From: Xaviernesmea oryzae
GTDB taxonomy: Bacteria > Pseudomonadota > Alphaproteobacteria > Rhizobiales > Rhizobiaceae
Direction of reading: 5' to 3'
Assembly: GCF_900109605.1 (NCBI RefSeq)
Contig: NZ_FOAM01000018.1
Span: 51,244 to 115,243 of the forward strand
DNA: 64,000 bases
The notes beneath the pieces were generated by a model that had not been told where the DNA came from, searched no databases, and was given only the letters and a program-made list of their open reading frames with translations. Below, piece after piece: positions 17,710-26,390 of this stretch; positions within the stretch are counted from its first letter, which is position 1, and each line of letters starts with the position of its first letter. The position numbers and the translations under genes are program-made.

Positions 17710-18548
17710 ATGCCGCCCACCGCGACCGCATCGGCGACGCGCTGACCTATCTGGCCATGCTGGTGATCTTTACCTTCTTCGCCTGGCCGCTGCTCTGGCT
17801 CCTGTCGCTGGCGCTACGCACACGACGCGAGGTCTTCCTCGGCGTCAGCCGCTTCATTCCGAAGAACCCGACGCTCGAAAACTTCGCGCAGATCCTGCAG
17901 TCGGACAAGTTCCTCGGCTATCTCGTCAATGCGCTGAAGCTCTCCTGCCTCTCGGCGATTGGATGCCTGATCGTGGCGCTGCCCGCGGCCTACGCCTTCT
18001 CCCGCTTCGAGTTCAAGGGCAAGGGCGCCTGGATGATGGCGCTCCTGTCGGTGCAGATGATCTCGCCGCTCGTCATCATGGTGCCACTCTATCGCTACAT
18101 GGCGGCGATCGGGCTGACCGACACGCATTTCGGCGCGACCATGGTCTATATCGCGCTGGCCGTGCCGATGGTCACCTGGATCCTCAAGGGCTCGATGGAC
18201 GGCATTCCCAAGACGCTCGATGAAGCGGCGATGATCGATGGCTGCAACCGGTTCACCGCCTTCTTTCGGGTGATCCTGCCGCTGTCGATGCCGGGTATCG
18301 CCTCGGCCTTCATCATTGCCGTCATCACCGGCTGGTCGCAGTTTCTCGTGCCCTTCCTTCTGATCCAGAAGGAGGCGCTGACTCCGATCGCCGTCGGCAT
18401 CTTCCAATATGCCGGCACGCAGAACGACACGTCGATCCAGCTTCTGGCGGCCGCCTGCCTCGTGTCCGTCGTTCCCGCCATCATCGCCTTCCTCTCGCTG
18501 CAGCGCCTGATCCTTGGCGCGATGACGGCAGGCGCGGTGAAGGGCTGA
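17706..18548 (+). CDS. Sugar ABC transporter permease (MalG/UgpE type)
   Basis: The protein has 280 residues and six transmembrane helices, with EAA loop DEAAMIDGCNRFTAFFRVILPLSMPGIASAFIIA. A periplasmic segment after TM1 (RREVFLGVSRFIPKNPTLENFAQIL) is typical of MalG-like partners. It forms the transmembrane pathway with the preceding permease. The start overlaps the previous stop (ATGA). A gap of 154 bases follows before the mannosidase gene, with a GCGGCGCC/GGCGCCGC hairpin at 18573-18597 lacking a T-run, probably an intercistronic structure rather than an operon end. Confidence 0.92.
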   Translation: MNAAHRDRIGDALTYLAMLVIFTFFAWPLLWLLSLALRTRREVFLGVSRFIPKNPTLENFAQILQSDKFLGYLVNALKLSCLSAIGCLIVALPAAYAFSRFEFKGKGAWMMALLSVQMISPLVIMVPLYRYMAAIGLTDTHFGATMVYIALAVPMVTWILKGSMDGIPKTLDEAAMIDGCNRFTAFFRVILPLSMPGIASAFIIAVITGWSQFLVPFLLIQKEALTPIAVGIFQYAGTQNDTSIQLLAAACLVSVVPAIIAFLSLQRLILGAMTAGAVKG

Positions 18549-18702
18549 TCCGGCACACATCGTTGAATCCGAGCGGCGCCTGAGGATCGGGCGCCGCACC
18601 TCCGGCGCCCCGACGTGCCGGGCTGACCTTCAGGCTCTCGCGGCAGGCATCGGCCTGCCCGCGCGGGCCTTCCCAAACACGATCAAGACCAGGAATTTTC
18701 TC

Positions 18703-21700
18703 ATGACACTCACCAACGCCCAACGCCTCGAGCGCCTTCAGGTGCGCATGGCCGAACTGGAATTCTGGCGGGCGCGCAAGACGGCGGTCGTCGATGGATG
18801 GACGTTCAACGGCGCGCCGCTGGCAATCGGCGCCGACTGGCCGCAGAAGGACGGCGTGCAGCACTTTTCCGGCGAGGTCACCGTGCCCGAGGGCTGGCCG
18901 CTAGACGAGGTCCGCCTGTTCCTGCATCTGGGCGGCGAAAGCCTGATCACCATCACTGCAGAAGACGGCGCGGCGAAAAGCTACGGCCTCGACCCCTATC
19001 ACCGCGAATTCACCCCGCCCTCGCGCCGCTTCAAGGTGACCTCCGACACGGTCGCCCGCCTGCCCTTCGGCGAGCCGGTGCGCAAGCCCTTCCTGGAGCG
19101 CGCCGAGCTGCTCTGGATCGACGGGCCGGTCGAAAAGCTCTGGATCCTGCTCCGCCAGATCTCGGAAGCCGTCAGCGTGCTCGCCGGCCATGAAGCCGTT
19201 CCCTATATGCTCGAAGCCGCCGAGATCGCGCTGCGCTCGCTCGACTGGCCGTCGACCACCGCTGACTATATCGCCCGCACCGCGCCCGCTGTCATGCAGC
19301 AGAAGATCTGGCGCCTGCCCGAGCTGAAGACCGCGCCCGAAGGTCTCGACGACGCCCAGCGCGCAAGCGTGGTTGCCGCTTACGACGCGCTGATGGCGCG
19401 GCTCGAAACCTTGCAGAAGCGCTTCCCCCCGCAGGGCAAGGTGGCGCTGACCGGCCATGCGCATATCGACCTGTGCTGGCTGTGGCCTTACGACGAGACG
19501 CGCCGCAAGATGCGCCGCACCTTCCACACCGCTTTGTCGCTGATGGAAACCTCGACCGATTTCCGCTTCAACCAGTCGACCGCGCATTATTACGCCCAGA
19601 TCGCCGAGGACGACCCGGCGCTTCTGGAGCGCATCCGCGAGCGCGCCGCGTCCGGCCAGTGGGAAACTGTCGGCGGTCTCTGGATCGAGCCCGACACCAA
19701 TATGCCAACGGGCGAAAGCCTGGCGCGCCAGGTGCTCTATGGCCAGCGCTTCTTCGAAAAGACCTTCGGCCATCGCCACACGGTCTGCTGGCTGCCGGAT
19801 TGCTTCGGCTTCTCCGGCGCGCTGCCGCAGCTGCTCGTCCAGGGCGGCATGAAGAGCTTCTTCACGATCAAGGTCAACTGGTCTGAAACCAACCGCGTGC
19901 CCTCCGACCTGTTCTGGTGGGAAGGCCTCGACGGCAGCCGCGTGCTGGCGCACAGCTTCGACAATCCGATGGAAGGCTATAACGGTTTCGTCCGCCCGGA
20001 TTGCATCGTGCCGACCTGGAAGAACTTCCGCCAGAAGGACCGCCACGACACGACACTGCTGTGCGTCGGCTATGGCGATGGCGGCGGCGGCCCCTCGCCC
20101 GAAATGATCGTGCGCGAAGAGCAGCTGCGCGTCTTCCCGGCGATCCCCGAGGCCCGCTGGACCCGCGTTCACGACTTCTTCGAGCATGCGCATGAAACGG
20201 CCAGCGCGACCGCCATGCATGTCTGGCAGGGCGAGATCTATCTCGAACTGCACCGCGCGACGCTGACGAGCCAGAGCGCCGTCAAGCGCCTGCATCGCCA
20301 GGCCGAGCGCGGGCTGATCGTCGCCGAGACGCTGTCCGGTCTCGCCCATTTCATGGGTGCGGAGCGTCCGCGCTCGATGGAAGCCGAATGGCGCGTGGTG
20401 CTGAAGAACGAGTTCCACGACATCCTGCCGGGCTCCTCGATCGCCGAGGTCTATGTCGACGCCGCCAACGAGCTGAACCAGTCGATCGCAGACGCCAAGG
20501 CCGCCCAGAACGCAGCACTCGATGCGCTGGCTCCGCTTCTGCCGAAGGGCGAAGAAGGTGCGGTTCTCGTCGTCAACCCGACGCTGTCGGAACGCCCGAT
20601 CCGCCTGCATCTGGAAGAGGGCGTCGTCGCCGCCGAAGGCAGGATTGCGCCGCTCGGCATCGCCGTTCTGCCGAAGTCGGCGCTGGCGCCGAAATCGGGC
20701 CTCTCCGCCACCGCCCGCAGCCTGGAAAACGACACCATCAAGGTGACACTGGCCGAGGACGGCACGATCGCGAGCCTGATCCACAAGCCGACCGGCCGCG
20801 AGGCCATCGAAGGCCGTGGCAACCGGCTGATGGCCTATACCGCCGACAAGCCGCGCAACTGGGACGCCTGGGACGTCGAGGACGACTATGTGGCCCGCGG
20901 CGAGGAGATCACCGCCATCGAGTCGATCGAGCTGGTGGAAAATGGCCCGCACCGCGCCGCCATCCGCATCGCCCGCGTCTGGCGTCACTCACGCATCGTC
21001 CAGACCTTGAGCCTGACGGCCAATGCCAAGCGTGTGGATATCCACACGGAGATCGACTGGCACGAGCGCCGCGTGCTCCTGCGTTCGATCAGCGAACTCG
21101 CGGTCAAGAGCAAGCATGCGACCTGCGAATGCGCCTATGGCGTCGTCCAGCGTCCGACCGGCTCTTCCAATTCCTGGGAAGAGGCCATGTTCGAGGCGCC
21201 GGCGCACCGTTTCGTCGATCTGTCGGAGCCCGGCTTCGGCGTCGCTCTGCTCAACGATGCCAAATACGGCCACAGCATGCGCGGCAATGTGCTCGGCCTT
21301 TCGCTGGTGCGCGGTCCCGTCTATCCCGATCCGCTCTGCGACGAAGGCTATCAGGCCTTCACCTATGCGCTGATGCCCCATGCCGGCACCTGGTATGAGG
21401 GTGGCGTGCGCGAGGAAGCCGAAGAGCTGAACCAGCCGCTGATCGCCCGTCCCGTCTCGGGCGTTGCGACCGGCGCCTGGCAGCCGCTCAAGGCCGAAGG
21501 CGTGGTAGTCGGCTTCTCTGGCCTGAAGCCGAGCGAAGATGGCGAGGACATGATCCTGCGCGTTTACGAGCCGGCTGGCGCGCGCGGCGATCTATCCCTG
21601 TCGCTCCCCGAGGGTTGGGCAAACAACGGCGTCGTCAGCATTCTTGAAGAGCCCATGGACGACACATCTGCGACGGGGCTCATGCCATTCGAGGTCAAAA

Positions 21701-21723
21701 GCTGGCGCTTCTCGAAGGCATGA
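18703..21723 (+). CDS. Alpha-mannosidase, glycoside hydrolase family 38
   Basis: The protein has 1006 residues. GH38 motifs are clear. TGHAHIDLCWLWPYDETRRK (residues 250-269) provides the zinc-ligand H-x-D pair (His254, Asp256), and TVCWLPDCFGFSGALPQLL carries the expected catalytic nucleophile Asp366. The alpha-mannosidase middle three-helix domain and C-terminal beta domains follow. The enzyme removes alpha-linked mannose from oligosaccharides. No signal peptide is seen, so it acts in the cytoplasm on imported mannosides. It is the fourth gene after the binding protein and permeases, which supports a mannoside-uptake and hydrolysis operon. Linkage specificity cannot be told from sequence. 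Confidence 0.95.
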   Translation: MTLTNAQRLERLQVRMAELEFWRARKTAVVDGWTFNGAPLAIGADWPQKDGVQHFSGEVTVPEGWPLDEVRLFLHLGGESLITITAEDGAAKSYGLDPYHREFTPPSRRFKVTSDTVARLPFGEPVRKPFLERAELLWIDGPVEKLWILLRQISEAVSVLAGHEAVPYMLEAAEIALRSLDWPSTTADYIARTAPAVMQQKIWRLPELKTAPEGLDDAQRASVVAAYDALMARLETLQKRFPPQGKVALTGHAHIDLCWLWPYDETRRKMRRTFHTALSLMETSTDFRFNQSTAHYYAQIAEDDPALLERIRERAASGQWETVGGLWIEPDTNMPTGESLARQVLYGQRFFEKTFGHRHTVCWLPDCFGFSGALPQLLVQGGMKSFFTIKVNWSETNRVPSDLFWWEGLDGSRVLAHSFDNPMEGYNGFVRPDCIVPTWKNFRQKDRHDTTLLCVGYGDGGGGPSPEMIVREEQLRVFPAIPEARWTRVHDFFEHAHETASATAMHVWQGEIYLELHRATLTSQSAVKRLHRQAERGLIVAETLSGLAHFMGAERPRSMEAEWRVVLKNEFHDILPGSSIAEVYVDAANELNQSIADAKAAQNAALDALAPLLPKGEEGAVLVVNPTLSERPIRLHLEEGVVAAEGRIAPLGIAVLPKSALAPKSGLSATARSLENDTIKVTLAEDGTIASLIHKPTGREAIEGRGNRLMAYTADKPRNWDAWDVEDDYVARGEEITAIESIELVENGPHRAAIRIARVWRHSRIVQTLSLTANAKRVDIHTEIDWHERRVLLRSISELAVKSKHATCECAYGVVQRPTGSSNSWEEAMFEAPAHRFVDLSEPGFGVALLNDAKYGHSMRGNVLGLSLVRGPVYPDPLCDEGYQAFTYALMPHAGTWYEGGVREEAEELNQPLIARPVSGVATGAWQPLKAEGVVVGFSGLKPSEDGEDMILRVYEPAGARGDLSLSLPEGWANNGVVSILEEPMDDTSATGLMPFEVKSWRFSKA

Positions 21724-22124
21724 AGTCGCAGGGGGTGCTCCGGCTGGCTTGCCGGCCGGAGCATTTCATGGGCAGGCGCGACAGCCGCGCCCGTAAATAT
21801 CCCCTGACAAAGCCGGGGATCTCCTGCTGACGCTAGGCGGGAGGCGGTTTTGATTGCTTTCCGCGCCGATCTGTTGTTTTGGAAGATTGTTCGCGCATCC
21901 GTGCAGCTCTTGCGCGCTGCACGGACCTGTAGAGGGATGGCGAAAAGCGTTTTCGGTTTTTCGCCAACCCGCTCTGACTGTTTGATATGGACCATGATTC
22001 AGATTTAAGCTGGAACGGGTCGTCTATCATCATGATCTAGCCCCCGCGCCTCCCGCGACATGCGCAAATTTGAGGACACGTCGCGCGTGCGGCCCTCACT
22101 ACAAGCGAGGCTGACTGTCGCAAC
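21724..22124. other. Intergenic region with strong hairpin and CGAAAA/TTTTCG dyad
   Basis: The gap is 401 bases and no gene is supported. Besides the terminator at 21736-21763 it contains a perfect 10-base-pair hairpin, TCCGTGCAGC/GCTGCACGGA (21898-21907 with 21916-21925, loop 8), and a CGAAAA-GCG-TTTTCG dyad at 21941-21955. A dyad-poor AT stretch with AGATTTAAGC (near 22003) resembles half of the 15006-15026 palindrome and may be an autoregulatory site for the ROK gene. The layout looks like rhizobial intergenic repeat material, but I cannot name the family. Confidence 0.45.
21736..21763 (+). terminator. Likely terminator after the mannosidase operon
   Basis: The perfect 9-base-pair stem TGCTCCGGC/GCCGGAGCA (21736-21744 with 21755-21763) encloses a 10-base loop and is followed by TTTC. 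It begins 13 bases after the GH38 stop. The T-run is short, so termination may be partial. Confidence 0.6.
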
Positions 22125-23366
22125 ATGGAAATCTCTGTCGCGACCCTGGCGGGTTCGAATGGCGAGCAGGCAGCGGCACAGAACCGCTCCACCATCCTTG
22201 CCGCCATCCATCGAGGCGCACCGATCTCGCGCACCGAGCTTGCCCGCCAGTCGCGCCTGACGAAGCAGGCGGTCGCCCGCATCGTCGACCGGCTGCTGGA
22301 TGAGGGTCTGGTGATGGAGGCGCGGCGGCGCCGGGGGCTTCGCGGCCAGCCGGCCATCGAGCTGGAGATCGATCCGGACGGCCTTTATGCGATCGGCGCC
22401 AATATCGACCGAGACCATCTCACCATCATTGCCGTGGATGCCACCGGCACGGTGCGTGGACGCCTGCATCACGAGGCGCGCTTCCTCATGCCGGAAAAAT
22501 TCGCGGTGCTGATGGAAGATGCGCTGTCAGGCTTTCTGCGGCGCGGGGTGATCCGCGAGTCGCGGCTCGCCGGCATCGGACTTGCCATTCCCGACTGGCT
22601 GGGCGAGGTGCCGGTCATCGGCCGCCCGGCCGCCTATGGCCGCTGGAGCGGCTTCGACGTGCGCGCCGCGCTGGAAAAGATCACCCCGCATCCTGTTTTC
22701 ATCGACAATGATGCCAATGCGGCCGCGCTCGGCGAAATCGAATATGGCGTAGGCACGCAGATCCGCAGCTTTTTCTACATCCTCGTCAATGCCTGCCTTG
22801 GCGGAAGCCTTGTGATCGACGGGATGCGCCATAAGGGCGCCAGCGGTCTTGGCGGCGAAATCGGCTGGCTGCCCGTGGTGCTGGACGAGGGTCCGCTTGC
22901 CGGCGAGAGCCGGCCGCTGGGCGATATGGTCTCGCTCTTCATCCTCTACGATCACCTGAAGCAGCATGGCGTGGAGGTTTCCACCCCGGCCGAGCTCATG
23001 GCGCTGAGCGGCGCGCCGCGCACACTGGTCAGCGCCTGGCTGCGACGCGTCAGCCTGCAGCTCGCGGAAGCCATCTTGAATATTGGCATGATCGTCGATC
23101 CCGATGGCGTGGTAATCGGCGGTCGCCTGCCGGTACTTCTGATCGACGAGCTGCTGTTCTACGTCAATGAGGAGATGGCCCGCCAGGGGCGCCCGAGCCT
23201 GACGCTGCATCGCGCCGCAAGCTCCGAAGACGCTGCCGCCCTTGGCGCAGCCGCCATGCCGCTGGCCCACCGGCTTGGCCTGCCATCGGCCGAAGCGGCG
23301 CAGCAGGTGCGCGTGCCGCTGGCAAGAACGGGCCACAATCCCTCCGCTACATCGCATCCCCAGTAG
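22125..23366 (+). CDS. ROK-family transcriptional regulator
   Basis: The protein has 413 residues. An N-terminal MarR-like winged helix (NRSTILAAIHRGAPISRTELARQSRLTKQAVARIVDRLLDEGLV, about 20-63) is fused to a ROK sugar-kinase-like domain (GIGLAIPDWLG, PVFIDNDANAAALGE, GLGGEIG). The zinc-binding Cys cluster of NagC/Mlc-type proteins is missing, and the DxGxT phosphate loop is degenerate (ANIDRDHLTIIAVD), so it should be a sensor rather than a kinase. It lies downstream of the mannoside operon on the same strand and probably represses it. No strong ribosome-binding site is near the ATG; a CGAGG lies 14 bases upstream. Confidence 0.88.
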   Translation: MEISVATLAGSNGEQAAAQNRSTILAAIHRGAPISRTELARQSRLTKQAVARIVDRLLDEGLVMEARRRRGLRGQPAIELEIDPDGLYAIGANIDRDHLTIIAVDATGTVRGRLHHEARFLMPEKFAVLMEDALSGFLRRGVIRESRLAGIGLAIPDWLGEVPVIGRPAAYGRWSGFDVRAALEKITPHPVFIDNDANAAALGEIEYGVGTQIRSFFYILVNACLGGSLVIDGMRHKGASGLGGEIGWLPVVLDEGPLAGESRPLGDMVSLFILYDHLKQHGVEVSTPAELMALSGAPRTLVSAWLRRVSLQLAEAILNIGMIVDPDGVVIGGRLPVLLIDELLFYVNEEMARQGRPSLTLHRAASSEDAAALGAAAMPLAHRLGLPSAEAAQQVRVPLARTGHNPSATSHPQ

Positions 23367-23440
23367 ATCGCGGCCTTTCGCGCCGTTCTCCCGCAGTCAG
23401 AGAACAGGCCCCGCTGTTGCCAAGGCACCGCCTGCGCCGC

Positions 23441-24523
23441 CTATGTGGTCTTTGGCAGAAGCCGCTCCATGAAGGGTGCGCAGGCCGCGCCCAGCGCCGG
23501 GCCGCCCGACGGCAGCGTCGTTCGCCGGATCGGCGGTATCCAGGAGGCGGGGACGAAATAGGCTTCCTGGCGTTCGCGATCATGGCCCATATGCGCAATG
23601 AGCCTGTCGAGCACGGCATCGGGCAGCGCCCCTCCCACCAGCACCGCCCCGGGCGAGACGAAACCCGAGATCGCGACGATGGCATCGAGCAGCCTCATGG
23701 CCGCGAGCTCGATCCAGGCCGATACGGCCTCTTCGCCCTTGGCGGCAGCTGCCTGATAGGCCGCAAGTCCTGCCACTTCGTCCAGGCTCGGATGGTCGCG
23801 CCCCGGCCGCATGGCGCCGATCTGGCCGGCGCGCCCGTGCATGCCACGAAAGACCTTGCCGCCAATGAACAGGCCGGCGCGCACATTGCGGTCGATCAGC
23901 ACCACGACCAAGCCGCCCTCCGGCTCGCCAAGGCCGAACAGACGCTCGGAATTCACGGCAGCCTCGGTATCAGGCATGGAAAAAATCGGCAGATCCGGCA
24001 CCATGGTCGCAACGACGGGCAGGTCCACGCCGCAATCGGGTGCCAGCGCAATGCCCAAGCCGAGCGGCAGGGTGGCGCTTTCGGCCATCAGAGTCTCCAA
24101 CGCCTCGGCGAGCGCGTCCTCCCCGTCACCTGTGCGCCAACACTGGCGCGCCGTTACCGCGCCGCCGAGATCGAGCAGCAGCAGGTCGGCCCCGTCGGGC
24201 TGCAGGCTGACCCCGAGCGCATGGGCGCCATCCGGCTTCAGCGCGAATTCCGCCGGCGTATAGCGACCCGCATCCAGGCGCTTGCGTTCGAAAACCAAGC
24301 CTTGGCCGACAAGGCGCTTCATGATGCCGGTGACGGCGGGTTCGGTGAGGCCGAGATGGGCGGACAGTTCCTGGCGCGTCATGGCGCCATTGGCCCGGAT
24401 CAGCGCCAAGGCCGCACGCGAATTATGGTCGGCAATATCGCCGGGACTGATGCCGGTCCCGTCCTTTTCCGCCGCCGCGCGCTCGCGCGGTTCCGCGCGC
24501 GATAGCCTCCGTCCCGCTCTCAT
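23441..24523 (-). CDS. ROK-family transcriptional regulator (second)
   Basis: The protein has 360 residues. A winged helix (NSRAALALIRANGAMTRQELSAHLGLTEPAVTGIMKRLVGQGLV) is followed by a degenerate ROK domain (GIALAPDCG, VNSERLFGLGE, GRAGQIGAMRPG, VLVGGALPD). The Cys-rich zinc motif is absent. The open frame extends to 24892, but ATG 24523 with CAGGAACGG before it gives a normal HTH start. It converges with the other ROK gene (74 bases between stops) and diverges from eutB. It could serve the mannoside operon, the eut genes or another target. Confidence 0.85.
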   Translation of the reverse strand: MRAGRRLSRAEPRERAAAEKDGTGISPGDIADHNSRAALALIRANGAMTRQELSAHLGLTEPAVTGIMKRLVGQGLVFERKRLDAGRYTPAEFALKPDGAHALGVSLQPDGADLLLLDLGGAVTARQCWRTGDGEDALAEALETLMAESATLPLGLGIALAPDCGVDLPVVATMVPDLPIFSMPDTEAAVNSERLFGLGEPEGGLVVVLIDRNVRAGLFIGGKVFRGMHGRAGQIGAMRPGRDHPSLDEVAGLAAYQAAAAKGEEAVSAWIELAAMRLLDAIVAISGFVSPGAVLVGGALPDAVLDRLIAHMGHDRERQEAYFVPASWIPPIRRTTLPSGGPALGAACAPFMERLLPKTT

Positions 24524-24968
24524 CCGTTCCTGCCCTGCCACCATCCCTCCGGTTCGGCAATCGTGCCGCGCGCCACGCTCTCGTGGCCTGTTCTCGATGT
24601 ACAACTCGTGGAGATCGCCGATCCGCCAGCCTGCTGCCCTGTGCCGGGCTGCGACAGCATGGATCGGGCCTTGAAGCGTATCGGTTGCGAAGACGGGCGA
24701 TCGTGACGCAGCGAATGCCGGCACTAGAAATGATAGCCCGAACAGGCGGCTTTGAAAACGCTGGCATGTCATCTGCGCGCAACTTTGTGGCGTTACGAGC
24801 CAACAAAGCGCCGCCCGCGCGAGACAGCCCGAGGATCGCGCGCTGCCGTCACTTCCCATGGTAAGAAAGCGCGCATTTTGCTTTCGCGGCACGCCGAACC
24901 ACGCTACAGCCTTAATATAAGGCAGTCGTCAATCTGGATCAAAATTTGGGCGAAGGGATCGTGCGGTG
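24524..24968. promoter_or_regulatory. Divergent region between ROK gene and eutB with two candidate operators
   Basis: The gap is 445 bases. No independent gene is supported; the minus frame is only an upstream extension of the ROK reading frame. Close to eutB is a perfect GCCTTA-ATA-TAAGGC dyad (24909-24923), followed by GGATCAAAA (24936-24944), which matches one half of the TTTTGATCAAAA site at 30002. The eutB ATG is 25 bases further on. The surroundings are AT-rich compared with the window. Confidence 0.45.
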
Positions 24969-26390
24969 ATGAACAAGGCACAGGCCTCTGAAAGTGCGGC
25001 GGGCTTTCACGCGCGCGTGGGCGATGAGACGCATCGGTTCGATGACCTGAAGACGCTGATGGCCTGCGCTTCGCCGCGCCGCTCCGGCGACGAGCTGGCC
25101 GGCCTCGCCGCCTCCAGCGAGGCCCGGCGGGTAGCCGCGCGTTACGCGCTGGCCGATCTGCCGCTGAAGCGCTTTCTCGAAGAGCCGCTGGTGCCCTATG
25201 AGACCGATGAGGTGACCCGCCTGATCCAGGACAGCCACGATGCCACGGCCTTCGCGCCTGTCGCCTCGATGACGGTGGGCGAATTTCGCGAATGGCTGCT
25301 CTCTTGGGAAGCCGACACGACGACGCTTGCCCGTCTTGCCCCCGGCCTGACGCCGGAGATGGTCGCCGCCGTCTCCAAGCTCTGCCGCAATGGCGACCTG
25401 ATCCAGATCGCCGCCAAGACCCGTGTGGTTACCGGCTTCCGCTCGACCATCGGCCTTGAAGGCCGGCTCTCGGCCCGGCTGCAGCCGAACCATCCGACCG
25501 ACGATCCGCTGGCGATCGCCGCCGCCACGCTCGACGGGCTGCTCTTCGGCATGGGCGATGCGGTGATTGGCATCAACCCGGCCACCGACAATGTCGAGGC
25601 CTGCATCCGGCTTTTCGTGATGCTGGACGATCTGCGCCAGCGCTTCGACATTCCCACCCAGTCCTGCGTGCTCTCGCATGTCACGACGTCGATCGAGGCG
25701 ATCGAGCGTGGCGCGCCGCTCGATCTGGTGTTCCAGTCGATTGCCGGCACCGAGGCCGCGAACCAGGGCTTCGGCGTGACGCTGGCGCTGCTGAAGGAGG
25801 CGCAGGAGGCGGCCTTGTCGTTAAAGCGCGGCACCGTCGGGCAAAATGTCATGTATTTCGAGACCGGACAGGGCGCGGCTCTCTCCGCGGACGCCCATCA
25901 CGGCGTCGACCAGCAGACGGTGGAGGCACGCGCCTATGCGGTCGCCCGCGCCTTCGATCCGCTGCTCGTCAACACCGTCGTCGGCTTCATCGGGCCGGAA
26001 TATCTCTATGACGCCAAGGAAATCACCCGCGCCGGGCTCGAAGACCATTTCTGCGCCAAGCTGCTCGGCGTGCCCATGGGATGCGACGTCTGCTACACCA
26101 ATCATGCCGAAGCCGATCAGGACGACATGGACAATCTGGCGCTGCTGCTCGGCGCGGCCGGCGTCACCTTCATGATCGGCGTGCCCGGCGCTGACGACAT
26201 CATGCTCAACTATCAGAGCCTGTCGCATCATGACATCGTGCGCGTGCGCCATCTGCTCGGCCGGCGGCCGGCGCCGGAGTTCGAGGACTGGCTGGTGAAG
26301 ATGAGCCTGATGGATGCAGCTGGCAGGCTGCCGCCGCTGGCGCCGGAGGCCGCACCCGTCGCGCGGCTGCTGCAGGGAGGAACGCTGTGA
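24969..26390 (+). CDS. eutB: Ethanolamine ammonia-lyase large subunit
   Basis: The protein has 473 residues and matches EutB along its length, for example GDLIQIAAKTRVVTGFRSTIGLEGRLSARLQPNHPTDDP, GDAVIGINPATDN, FQSIAGTEAANQGFGV, GQNVMYFETGQGAALSADAHHGVDQQT, MGCDVCYTNHAEADQDDMDNL and GVPGADDIMLNYQSLSHHD. It is the barrel-forming catalytic subunit that, with EutC and adenosylcobalamin, converts ethanolamine to acetaldehyde and ammonia. A GTG sits directly before this ATG; AAGGGA lies 7-10 bases upstream. No eutA reactivase, aldehyde dehydrogenase or microcompartment shell genes are in the window, so acetaldehyde must be handled elsewhere. Confidence 0.97.
   Translation: MNKAQASESAAGFHARVGDETHRFDDLKTLMACASPRRSGDELAGLAASSEARRVAARYALADLPLKRFLEEPLVPYETDEVTRLIQDSHDATAFAPVASMTVGEFREWLLSWEADTTTLARLAPGLTPEMVAAVSKLCRNGDLIQIAAKTRVVTGFRSTIGLEGRLSARLQPNHPTDDPLAIAAATLDGLLFGMGDAVIGINPATDNVEACIRLFVMLDDLRQRFDIPTQSCVLSHVTTSIEAIERGAPLDLVFQSIAGTEAANQGFGVTLALLKEAQEAALSLKRGTVGQNVMYFETGQGAALSADAHHGVDQQTVEARAYAVARAFDPLLVNTVVGFIGPEYLYDAKEITRAGLEDHFCAKLLGVPMGCDVCYTNHAEADQDDMDNLALLLGAAGVTFMIGVPGADDIMLNYQSLSHHDIVRVRHLLGRRPAPEFEDWLVKMSLMDAAGRLPPLAPEAAPVARLLQGGTL

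Noticed and set aside
18901..20988. A 695-codon minus-strand ORF opposite the GH38 gene.
   Set aside because: It has no recognisable motif, is rich in Gly, Arg, Ala and His as expected from antisense of GC-rich code, and lies entirely within a gene with clear catalytic motifs.
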